A stretch of DNA of 64,000 bases from Flavobacterium enshiense DK69 (GTDB lineage Bacteria; Bacteroidota; Bacteroidia; Flavobacteriales; Flavobacteriaceae): positions 372,001-436,000 of the forward strand of contig NZ_AVCS01000006.1 of assembly GCF_000498495.1 (NCBI RefSeq), in the 5' to 3' direction. The position numbers and the translations under genes are program-made. Within the stretch, counting starts at the first letter, position 1, and each line of letters starts with the position of its first letter. Shown piece by piece: positions 15,995-23,477 of this stretch. The notes beneath the pieces were generated by a model, which ran no database searches, had not been told where the DNA came from, and saw only the letters and a list, made by a program, of their open reading frames with translations.

Positions 15995-17597
15995 TTCGAG
16001 ACGGACGTTCCTGAAAGGAATTGCAGCTTCGTTATTGCTCCTTCCGATGTTGCAGTCGTGTAAAGAGAAAGTCATCACTATGTTCATTCGCCTTTCGGGG
16101 ACCAATCATATTCTAGGACATAGGTTGCGGGTTAAAAATTTTCCGAAGCCGACACGTCAGATACATATTCCCTATCTGATTATTGGTGGCGGAATTTCCG
16201 GGTTGAGTGCGGCCCGTCAGTTTAGAAAAAGGGGGATTTCCGATTTTTTAGTATTGGAACTGGAAAATCATTTGGGCGGAAATTCTTCCAACGGCGAAAA
16301 CCAGTATTCCAAATTTCCTTTAGGAGCGCATTATCTGCCGTTGCCTAATTTTCATGATAAAACGTTGCTGAAATTTCTGGAGGAAGAAAAAATAATCCTT
16401 GGTTATAATGCCAAAGGCTTTCCGGAATTTGATGAAGCACAACTTACATTCACGCCTCAGGAACGGTTGTTTTATAAAAATGAATGGCAGGAAGGCTTGG
16501 TTCCCAAATACGGAAATTCAAATGCCGATGAGAATGAGTTTCAGGTTTTCTTCGCGAAAATGGATTATTTCCGTGAAACGAAAGGTGCTGACGGCAATTA
16601 TCTTTTTGATATTCCGTTGATGAATTCTTCCAAAGATGCACAAACCTTAAAGTTAGACAACATCACCATGAAGCAATGGCTTGATGAAAATCAGCTTACT
16701 TCGAAATCGTTAATCGCTTATGTGGATTATTGTTGCCGGGACGATTTTGGTTTGGGTATTGATTTCGTTTCTGCCTGGGCGGGAATTCATTATTTCGCCG
16801 GAAGAAAGCATAACGTAACTTCTGATAGGAAAGAAAATGTGCTTACCTGGCCGGAGGGCAATGCAAGATTAGCAATGCATCTGAAAAAATATTCCGAAGG
16901 AAAAACACTGAAAAATCATTTGGCTTATGAAGTAAAGACTGCAGGAAATAAAACTGTTGTCCATGCTTTTGATGATAGAAAGAAAGAATCGGTGGAAATA
17001 ATTGCGGATAAGGTCATTTTGGCAACGCCGCAATTCGTCAATCAGTATTTGCTTGAAAACAGAATGCAAATCGGTCGTGAATTCCAATATGCACCATGGC
17101 TTTTGGCTACATTAACGGTTTCTGATTTAACTGATAATTACAGCTATCCTTTGAGTTGGGATAATGTGATTCACGGTTCGAAAGGTTTGGGGTATATTTA
17201 CGACCAACATCAGTCGGTGCAACAAGTGCAACCAAAAAAAGTGATAACCTATTATTACAGTTTTTCTTCTTCCGATATCAGAAAAAGCCGAAGAACACTA
17301 TACCGGCAAAAAAAGGATTATTGGAAGCAAATGGTTTTTGACGATTTAAAAAAGGCGCATCCGGATATTGAGGAAAAAACAGAAGAAATTTCCATCCATT
17401 TATTGGGACACGGTATGATAAGTCCCGTTCCCGGATTTCTTTTTGGTGTCGCTAAGAAAGAAGCGGCTAAAAATATTGAAAATAAGATTTTCTTTGCTCA
17501 TTCGGATTTGGCTGGGATTTCCATTTTCGAAGAAGCCTTTCATCAGGGTATAAATGTTGTAAATGCAATTTTGGATGGAACAACCTTGGATTCATAA
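15972..17597 (+). CDS. Tat-exported flavin-dependent oxidoreductase, probable lipoprotein
   Basis: A 541-residue FAD protein. The N-terminus has a twin-arginine signal (SRRTFLKGIAASLLLLP, Arg10-Arg11) ending in a lipobox (LPMLQSC, Cys30). It is therefore predicted to fold in the cytoplasm, cross by Tat, and be lipid-anchored. The dinucleotide-binding motif LIIGGGISGLSAARQF is at 69-82, followed by an amine-oxidase/protoporphyrinogen-oxidase-like segment (LELENHLGGNSSNGEN, FPLGAHYLP). The C-terminal FAD region (FFAHSDLAGISIFEEAFHQG) is present. It overlaps the spermidine-synthase gene by 23 bases. A plausible role is oxidation of an aminopropylated product outside the cytoplasm; that is inference. 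No close functional analogue is known to me. Confidence 0.8.
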   Translation: MRNGENYNSRRTFLKGIAASLLLLPMLQSCKEKVITMFIRLSGTNHILGHRLRVKNFPKPTRQIHIPYLIIGGGISGLSAARQFRKRGISDFLVLELENHLGGNSSNGENQYSKFPLGAHYLPLPNFHDKTLLKFLEEEKIILGYNAKGFPEFDEAQLTFTPQERLFYKNEWQEGLVPKYGNSNADENEFQVFFAKMDYFRETKGADGNYLFDIPLMNSSKDAQTLKLDNITMKQWLDENQLTSKSLIAYVDYCCRDDFGLGIDFVSAWAGIHYFAGRKHNVTSDRKENVLTWPEGNARLAMHLKKYSEGKTLKNHLAYEVKTAGNKTVVHAFDDRKKESVEIIADKVILATPQFVNQYLLENRMQIGREFQYAPWLLATLTVSDLTDNYSYPLSWDNVIHGSKGLGYIYDQHQSVQQVQPKKVITYYYSFSSSDIRKSRRTLYRQKKDYWKQMVFDDLKKAHPDIEEKTEEISIHLLGHGMISPVPGFLFGVAKKEAAKNIENKIFFAHSDLAGISIFEEAFHQGINVVNAILDGTTLDS

Positions 17598-18591
17598 AGT
17601 AAAAACGGATAGTGTTTTTATTCTTGCACCCTCTTTTGTTGTGGTAGCGATAGTGTTTTTATGCCAAAATTGGCTAAAGTCGGTTGAAGAGAATCATTCT
17701 TTTTATACTTGGTTATTTTTGATTGTTTTCATTGATGTGGCACACGTTTACGCTACCTTATTCAAGACCTATTTGGTGTCTTCGGAGTTCCGGAAAAGAA
17801 GAAAACTGTTAATTGCATTGCCTGTTATCTGTTTTGGTATTGGATTACTACTTTTTTCTTTCGGGAGTAAGGTTTTTTGGTCGGTATTGGCTTATGTAGC
17901 AGTGTTTCATTTTATACGTCAGCAATATGGCTTCATGCGGCTTTATGCAAGGAAGGAAAAAAAAACAAAGATAAACCGGAGGTTTGATGCTTTTGTGATT
18001 TATACGGCAACCGGTTTTCCGATGTTGTATTGGTTTCTTTCTTCCCCACGGACATTCAACTGGTTTGTGGAAGAGGAGTTTTTCCGGTTTGAAAATGAAA
18101 CGCTAATCGAAGTGTTGACTTGGATTTATGGTGCTGTGATGTTTTTTTATATTTTGAGAACAGGTTATAAATCGATAATAGAAAACTATTTCAATATCCC
18201 TAAAAACGCAATCATTGCAGGGACCGCTTTGTCCTGGTATTTCGGGATTGTGTATTTCAACAATGATTTGGTGTTTACGTTGCTGAATGTTGTTTCGCAT
18301 GGAATTCCGTATATGGCATTGATTTATTTTAAGGAAATCGATCAGAAAGATGTTTCTGAATTAGGCGTTTTACATCATCTGAAAGAATTTAAAGGCATTT
18401 TTCTTTATGTTGGCATTTTGCTTCTGATTGCTTTTTCAGAAGAGTATTTATGGGAAATATTGGTTTGGGAGGAGTACTTTTCCATGAATTTGGACGGTTT
18501 TTCAAATTGGCAGTTTTTAGTTGTTCCGCTGCTCACGGTTCCGCAGTTTACACATTATGTGTTAGACGGATTCATATGGAAATCAAAATAA
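17563..18591 (+). CDS. Histidine-rich polytopic membrane protein, last gene of the polyamine-like operon
   Basis: A 342-residue protein with about eight hydrophobic helices. Histidines recur in or next to helices: IDVAHVYATLF, VAVFHFIRQQYGFMRLY, LNVVSHGIPYMALIYF and VPQFTHYVLDGFIWK. Such spacing suggests a metal or haem site in the membrane, faintly like membrane di-iron or Brp/Blh oxygenases, but no family can be named. It starts at ATG 17563, or at ATG 17575, inside the end of the flavin oxidase gene, so the two are coupled and their products may act in series. It is followed by a strong terminator. Confidence 0.7.
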   Translation: MQFWMEQPWIHKVKTDSVFILAPSFVVVAIVFLCQNWLKSVEENHSFYTWLFLIVFIDVAHVYATLFKTYLVSSEFRKRRKLLIALPVICFGIGLLLFSFGSKVFWSVLAYVAVFHFIRQQYGFMRLYARKEKKTKINRRFDAFVIYTATGFPMLYWFLSSPRTFNWFVEEEFFRFENETLIEVLTWIYGAVMFFYILRTGYKSIIENYFNIPKNAIIAGTALSWYFGIVYFNNDLVFTLLNVVSHGIPYMALIYFKEIDQKDVSELGVLHHLKEFKGIFLYVGILLLIAFSEEYLWEILVWEEYFSMNLDGFSNWQFLVVPLLTVPQFTHYVLDGFIWKSK

Positions 18592-18620
18592 AAAGTCCCG
18601 ATACAATCGGGACTTTTTTA
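18591..18620. terminator. Bidirectional rho-independent terminator
   Basis: GTCCCGAT pairs with ATCGGGAC around ACA, with an A-run before and a T-run after. It lies between the converging membrane-protein and DUF3050 genes and can stop transcription from both sides. Confidence 0.9.
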
Positions 18621-19403
18621 TTATACAGCTAAATGCGTTTCGTTGATGTGTTCTTCAATTGCATCCCATAAACCGATGCGTTTCTCAAGCGCCTGAATCG
18701 AAATACTTTCTACTTCTTTCCATTTCTGGTTATCATTTCCGCAAAGTTCGGTTATCATTTTCATTGCCATCGGTCCGTGGTCGTCGGCATCCAGTTCGAT
18801 ATGTCTTTCGAAATAATAGATTAGTTTCGTTAAGTCAGCTTCCGGGAAATTCGCCTGGAAATTTTTCAGTATCTCAGAAAACATATCCGGAATCAAATCT
18901 TCACGGCCAAAAGTAAACGCTGCTGCAATTTCGTGCGGCTTACCGTGTTCAATTACCTGAAATGTAAAATCAAGGAATTCCTTAATTTTTGGATGCAAAT
19001 CACTGATTTTAATGGATACGAAAATGTTCTGCATTGAAATCACGCTTTCCAGAAAAGTCTCTATGTTTGCAGTGTTTGCTCCACAAGCTTTCATAGCATC
19101 CAGGTACATCTCGAAATGGCTTTGCCTTTTTCCGTCAAGACTTATGTCGGATTCTTCAGCTAATACAATTTCATTAATAAGATAACGCATTTCCGCATTA
19201 GGTGAAGCGAACCAAGGTATCGTGGTACACGTCAGTTTTTGCTGAAGCGCCTTCAATAAAGACATAAAATCCCAAACGGCATACACATGTCCTTCCAGGA
19301 AATGACGTAAGTCGTCTACATTCTGAATTTGCTTGTACAGCGGGTGGTTTAGTAAAAGATCCTTTTGAGGTTGGATGCTTTTGTTTACGGTTTGGATATT
19401 CAT
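18621..19403 (-). CDS. DUF3050 haem-oxygenase-like protein
   Basis: A 260-residue all-helical protein of the DUF3050 family, which has the haem-oxygenase-like fold. The start was set at Met (MNIQTVNKSIQPQ); an open frame of 25 more codons upstream is unlike the family and was not used. Candidate metal ligands are in LAEESD, LEGHVYAVWDF and FERHIELDADDHG, consistent with the haem-oxygenase-like di-iron group, although no reaction is known. It sits next to glutaryl-CoA dehydrogenase on the same strand with a 93-base gap, so co-expression is possible. The two functions are not obviously linked. Confidence 0.8.
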   Translation of the reverse strand: MNIQTVNKSIQPQKDLLLNHPLYKQIQNVDDLRHFLEGHVYAVWDFMSLLKALQQKLTCTTIPWFASPNAEMRYLINEIVLAEESDISLDGKRQSHFEMYLDAMKACGANTANIETFLESVISMQNIFVSIKISDLHPKIKEFLDFTFQVIEHGKPHEIAAAFTFGREDLIPDMFSEILKNFQANFPEADLTKLIYYFERHIELDADDHGPMAMKMITELCGNDNQKWKEVESISIQALEKRIGLWDAIEEHINETHLAV

Positions 19404-19496
19404 AGCAATTGGGGTTTGAAATGCGAAATTAAAAAAAGCTCCCCATTGCAGAGAAGCTTTTAACATTGATTTAATCAATTGTGAAATTGATAAAAA

Positions 19497-20675
19497 TTAT
19501 TTGAATGCCGAGAAACCGGTTACGTCCATTCCTGTGATTAACAGGTGGATATCGTGAGTTCCCTCATAAGTGATTACCGATTCCAAATTCATCATGTGAC
19601 GCATAATCGAATACTCGCCGGTGATACCCATTCCTCCTAACATTTGGCGTGCTTCACGTGCGATTTCGATTGCCATGTTCACGTTATTTCTTTTTGCCAT
19701 AGAGATTTGAGCAGAAGTTGCTCTTCCTTCATTTCTCAAAACACCCAATCTCCAAGTCAATAATTGTGCTTTAGTGATTTCGGTGATCATTTCGGCTAAT
19801 TTCTTTTGTTGTAATTGGTATGCACCGATTGGCTTATCAAACTGGATACGCTCTTTAGAGTAGCGTAAAGCCGTATCGTAACAATCCATTGCTGCTCCGA
19901 TAGCGCCCCATGCAATACCGTAACGTGCTGAATCCAAACATCCAAGTGGTGCACCCAGACCTGATTTGTTTGGTAATAGGTTTTCTTTAGGAACTTTTAC
20001 GTTGTCGAAAATCAATTCTCCGGTAGCTGAGGCTCTTAAAGACCATTTATTGTGTGTTTCCGGAGTTGAGAATCCTTCCATGCCTCTTTCTACGATTAAA
20101 CCGTGAATTCTGCCAGTTTCATCTTTTGCCCAAACTACCGCAATATCTGCGAATGGTGCGTTTGAAATCCACATTTTGGCACCGTTCAACAAATAATGGT
20201 CACCCATATCTTTAAAATTGGTCACCATTCCACCAGGGTTGGAACCATAATCAGGTTCAGTTAAACCAAAACAGCCAATCCATTCTCCGGTAGCTAATTT
20301 TGGTAGATATTTCATGCGCTGCTCTTCGTTTCCGTACTTCCAAATTGGATACATTACCAAAGAAGACTGAACGGATGAAGTGGAACGCACACCCGAATCA
20401 CCTCGCTCGATTTCCTGCATTATTAAGCCGTATGAGATTTGATCCAAACCGGCACCGCCATATTCTGCAGGGATATATGGTCCGAATCCACCGATTTCAC
20501 CCAAACCTTTTACAATCTGTTTAGGGAATTCAGCTCTTTGTGCATATTCTTCAATAATAGGGGATACTTCTTTTTTAACCCACGCGCGTGCGGCGTCGCG
20601 TACTAATTTATGTTCGTCTGTCAGTAAGTCGTCTAACAGATAATAATCAGGAGCTTGGAATAAGTCTGGTTTCAT
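19497..20675 (-). CDS. gcdH: Glutaryl-CoA dehydrogenase (acyl-CoA dehydrogenase family)
   Basis: A 392-residue FAD enzyme. It has the acyl-CoA dehydrogenase signatures GCFGLTEPDYGSNPGGM (FAD and substrate loop) and MLGGMGITGEYSIMRHMMNL, and the catalytic base Glu in ITYEGTHDIHLLITG. The Thr-Glu-Pro-Asp-Tyr-Gly-Ser box and the short C-terminal end match glutaryl-CoA dehydrogenases, which oxidise and decarboxylate glutaryl-CoA to crotonyl-CoA in lysine and tryptophan breakdown. No other genes of that pathway are near. The promoter upstream is one of the clearest in the window. Confidence 0.88.
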   Translation of the reverse strand: MKPDLFQAPDYYLLDDLLTDEHKLVRDAARAWVKKEVSPIIEEYAQRAEFPKQIVKGLGEIGGFGPYIPAEYGGAGLDQISYGLIMQEIERGDSGVRSTSSVQSSLVMYPIWKYGNEEQRMKYLPKLATGEWIGCFGLTEPDYGSNPGGMVTNFKDMGDHYLLNGAKMWISNAPFADIAVVWAKDETGRIHGLIVERGMEGFSTPETHNKWSLRASATGELIFDNVKVPKENLLPNKSGLGAPLGCLDSARYGIAWGAIGAAMDCYDTALRYSKERIQFDKPIGAYQLQQKKLAEMITEITKAQLLTWRLGVLRNEGRATSAQISMAKRNNVNMAIEIAREARQMLGGMGITGEYSIMRHMMNLESVITYEGTHDIHLLITGMDVTGFSAFK

Positions 20676-20696
20676 CTAAATAAAATTTTTGGTTCA

Positions 20697-20726
20697 CAAA
20701 AGTAAGAAAGAAATTTAACTATTCAA
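20697..20726 (-). promoter_or_regulatory. Bacteroidetes-type promoter for gcdH
   Basis: On the minus strand TTG (20726-20724), a 19-base spacer and TACTTTTG (20704-20697) match the TTG-N19/21-TAnnTTTG consensus. The ATG follows 22 bases downstream of the -7 box. Confidence 0.7.
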
Positions 20727-21186
20727 TTTAAGGCTGTTATAATTTGTCTATTTTTTTAAATTTGAATAGTCAAAAAAATTATTGTTATTGTAATGAAAAG
20801 CAACGACTTATTACTATTTGTGTATCCTGTTTCGTATATATTAGCTTTTTTCTCCCTTTTTTAGAAATGAAATAATAATAATTGAAATTTGTTAAAAATT
20901 ACGGGTAATTGTTATAAAAGCTTGAAATTTCTTACTTAAATTTAGTAATATTGCAATGTTTTTTGATGTAATTGGGGACGGACTGTTTTAATCCATGATG
21001 ATAGGGAATTCTTTTTTTTTACATTTTCCGGCATTTTTTAGGCTGATATTTTTAATGAAACTTCAAGCTATCAGGTGTGTGCCCGTATTTTTTGTTCACC
21101 AGGTCAGGAAGGTAGTTTTGTTTCATCTGCGGTTTGCTGAAACATTTTGATTACGTTATTATAATCGGATTTAATCGGATAATAGT
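20727..21186. other. AT-rich intergenic region, no gene seen
   Basis: About 460 bases between divergent gcdH and the regulator gene. No open frame with coding character is present. A duplicated octamer, AATCGGAT-TT-AATCGGAT (about 21161-21179), lies just upstream of the regulator's -7 box and could be a binding site. A short inverted repeat GTTTCA...TGAAAC lies at about 21120-21143. Confidence 0.5.
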
Positions 21187-21208
21187 TATTTTTGTGAAAA
21201 TTTTTGGA

Positions 21209-22978
21209 ATGAGACTCTTTTTATATTTTTCATTTTTTATACTGACAAGCTCCCTTTTTGCTCAGGGTAGCTCTGTTTTGAGTGATGAAGAATATCAAAA
21301 ACTGCAGGATAAAGCCAGAGCCTTTATAAATTCAGATGTTGACAGTGCTTTTTTCTACGTAAATAAAATTGAAAAATCCAAAAATGACATTCACCAATCT
21401 TTTGCATTAGGATTAAAATCATATCTCTATCAGCTGAATGGAGACAGTATTAAGTCCAGACAGTTGTATAAGCAAGCTTTCGATTTGTTAAGAAAAGTCC
21501 CTGCCGGTGTTCAAAAAAGCAAACAGAACGCTTATTTGTTGAACTATGGTGGGTTGGCCGAATGGAAAAGAGGGAATTACAGTAAGGCATTGGAGTATTA
21601 TCAGCAAGGCAAGAAGTTGTCTGAGAATGCCAACGATTTGATGCAGGTAGTAAAATTTAACAACAATATTTCGCTTATAAACGGTGAGGTTGGAAATTAT
21701 AGGCTTGCCATCAATGCTGCGAAAGAATCGGATAAGTTTACCAACAAAATAGAGTATCTGTACAACGAGGAGCAGTTTACCAATGCTAAGTGTAACATCA
21801 ATTTCAATTTAGGGAATTTTTATAAGTTATATTATTCGGAAAACAGAAATAATAGAGTGCTGCTTGATTCTGCAGAGTATTATCTTAAGAAAGCCATTGT
21901 TTTTTCAAAAAATCTGGAAATTATCAAAATCGGAGCCGAGATGAATCTGGCCAATACGTACCTGTTGAAAAAGGATTTTAACAGTGCCAAAAAAATTCAT
22001 CACAAACTCTTGGTCTATACCAAAAACAAAGAGTATATTGAAGAGTACAGTTTAACAAACAGAAACCTTGGAGAGCTCTATTATGTATTAAAAGAGTATG
22101 ATAAAGCCTTGGTTTATTTTCAGAAAGTAGATTCTATTTACGAGGAAGATAATGGGGTAAATGGTTCTGATTATATTTATTCCAATTACTATCAGGCCAA
22201 AATATGGTCTTTGAAGAAAGATTATGACAAAGCGTTGAGTCATTCAAAAATATACTTGGAAAATTTTGAGAAGCAGGAGTCCAAACTGAATGAGGAAATT
22301 ATTGGTGTCAATTACAATTTGAGCAATAACGACCTTAAAAAGGAAATGAATGACATGCAGAGTGAATTAAAAAACAAAGGCCTGCTGAAAAAGGTAGGTT
22401 ATGTTTTTTTGATTGTTTTGTTTGTTTTACTTGTTTTTGGGTTGTTAAAAAACAGAAACGATAAACGCAAAATCGATAAAAAGTTAAATGATCTTATCGT
22501 AGAGTATAAAGTCAATATCGAGAAAAAGGATGAGTTGGTTGAGGAAACCCTGGAATTGCAATCTAATATAGGAGAATCCGAAAATCAAATCAAAAAGGAA
22601 AATACGATAATAAGTATTGACGAAGAAAAGGAAAATGAAATAGTGGAAAAACTCAAAAAGCTCGAGAACAAGCTATCTTACCTTAACCCGGATTTCACAC
22701 AACAATTCGTAGCTAAAAAAATCAAGACAAATACGACCTATTTGTCTTATGTGGTTAATAAAAGATTTGGTAAATCATTCAGTGAGTACTCGAACGAGCT
22801 CAAAATTAACTATGTTATCAATGAAATGATATCAAATCCTACCTACCGAAAATACTCTACTCAGGCTATTGCTGAAAGTGTAGGTTTTAAGAATGCGGTT
22901 TCGTTTACCAAATCTTTCAGCAAAAGAACAGGTGTTACCCCTGTTCAATTTGCTAAAAAACTTGACGATACAATATAG
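21209..22978 (+). CDS. TPR-containing AraC-family regulator with signal peptide and membrane anchor
   Basis: A 589-residue protein. The start is the Met that opens a signal peptide (MRLFLYFSFFILTSSLFAQG); an extension of 25 residues upstream is not used. TPR repeats fill about residues 30-370 (LAEWKRGNYSKALEYYQQGK, LGELYYVLKEYDKALVYFQK). A transmembrane helix lies at about 397-417 (KVGYVFLIVLFVLLVFGLLK), then a coiled-coil linker. A C-terminal AraC-type helix-turn-helix domain follows (VAKKIKTNTTYLSYVVNKRFG, TQAIAESVGFKNAVSFTKSF). TPRs would be periplasmic and the DNA-binding part cytoplasmic. It ends seven bases from the antisense precursor peptide gene, so it may regulate the peptide locus; that is inference. 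TATTTTTG at 21187-21194 is a possible -7 box. Confidence 0.85.
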   Translation: MRLFLYFSFFILTSSLFAQGSSVLSDEEYQKLQDKARAFINSDVDSAFFYVNKIEKSKNDIHQSFALGLKSYLYQLNGDSIKSRQLYKQAFDLLRKVPAGVQKSKQNAYLLNYGGLAEWKRGNYSKALEYYQQGKKLSENANDLMQVVKFNNNISLINGEVGNYRLAINAAKESDKFTNKIEYLYNEEQFTNAKCNINFNLGNFYKLYYSENRNNRVLLDSAEYYLKKAIVFSKNLEIIKIGAEMNLANTYLLKKDFNSAKKIHHKLLVYTKNKEYIEEYSLTNRNLGELYYVLKEYDKALVYFQKVDSIYEEDNGVNGSDYIYSNYYQAKIWSLKKDYDKALSHSKIYLENFEKQESKLNEEIIGVNYNLSNNDLKKEMNDMQSELKNKGLLKKVGYVFLIVLFVLLVFGLLKNRNDKRKIDKKLNDLIVEYKVNIEKKDELVEETLELQSNIGESENQIKKENTIISIDEEKENEIVEKLKKLENKLSYLNPDFTQQFVAKKIKTNTTYLSYVVNKRFGKSFSEYSNELKINYVINEMISNPTYRKYSTQAIAESVGFKNAVSFTKSFSKRTGVTPVQFAKKLDDTI

Positions 22979-22985
22979 ATAGTCA

Positions 22986-23204
22986 CTATACTCCTCGGCC
23001 GTCACCATTCCCTTTTGTGTTTCCATCTCCAGGTCCCGGTTCAGTAGTCGGTGAATTGTTTACAGTAGAAGTTGTTAAGCTCACGCCCCCTAAACTAATC
23101 CCCAACATTGCTGTCAAATCTCCTTTCCCTACAATTGCCTTTTTTTGATTTGAAGATAATTCATTTGAGGCAAAGTTCTCCAAGCTTAATTTTTTGTTTT
23201 TCAT
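22986..23204 (-). CDS. Precursor-like peptide, Gly/Asn/Thr-rich core
   Basis: A 72-residue peptide, antisense to the regulator and oxidase genes. The leader begins MKNKKLSLENFASNEL and ends near KKAIVGKGD. This fits Bacteroidetes natural-product leaders (KLSL-x2-F near the start, hydrophobic-Gly-Gly at the end), except that the second Gly is Lys. The core (about residues 28-72) has no Cys, is rich in Ser, Thr, Asn and Gly, and ends in a Gly-Asn-Gly-Asp-Gly tail. No lanthipeptide synthetase is nearby. It shares the KLSL leader with the peptide at 26687. It could be an exported unmodified peptide or a relic. Confidence 0.6.
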   Translation of the reverse strand: MKNKKLSLENFASNELSSNQKKAIVGKGDLTAMLGISLGGVSLTTSTVNNSPTTEPGPGDGNTKGNGDGRGV

Positions 23205-23477
23205 TTCATCAGTATTTAATAGTTGACATTTTCAAAATTAATCGGAAACAGTATCCAATGAGATAATTTTACGCTTGATGATACGGTTTTTTGTTGTTTT
23301 ATTCTTTAATATGTTGTATTTCAAAGTGTTATGTGGTATTTTTTGCTATAATAATTTATAAATTATGACATCATAATTTGCAAATTGTATAAATGACACC
23401 TTTTTTTATTGCTTAAAACGTGGAATATTTGTCCAAGAATTTCAATTGTCCCACGGAGAAAAATAGTAATAAGTGTC

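Noticed and set aside
21060..21145. SRP (4.5S) RNA-like core: CACCAGGTCAGGAAGGTAG
   Set aside because: It resembles the conserved apical loop, but it lacks the CC-GGAA-GG stem cap and the AGCAG partner strand, and no closing helix was found around it.
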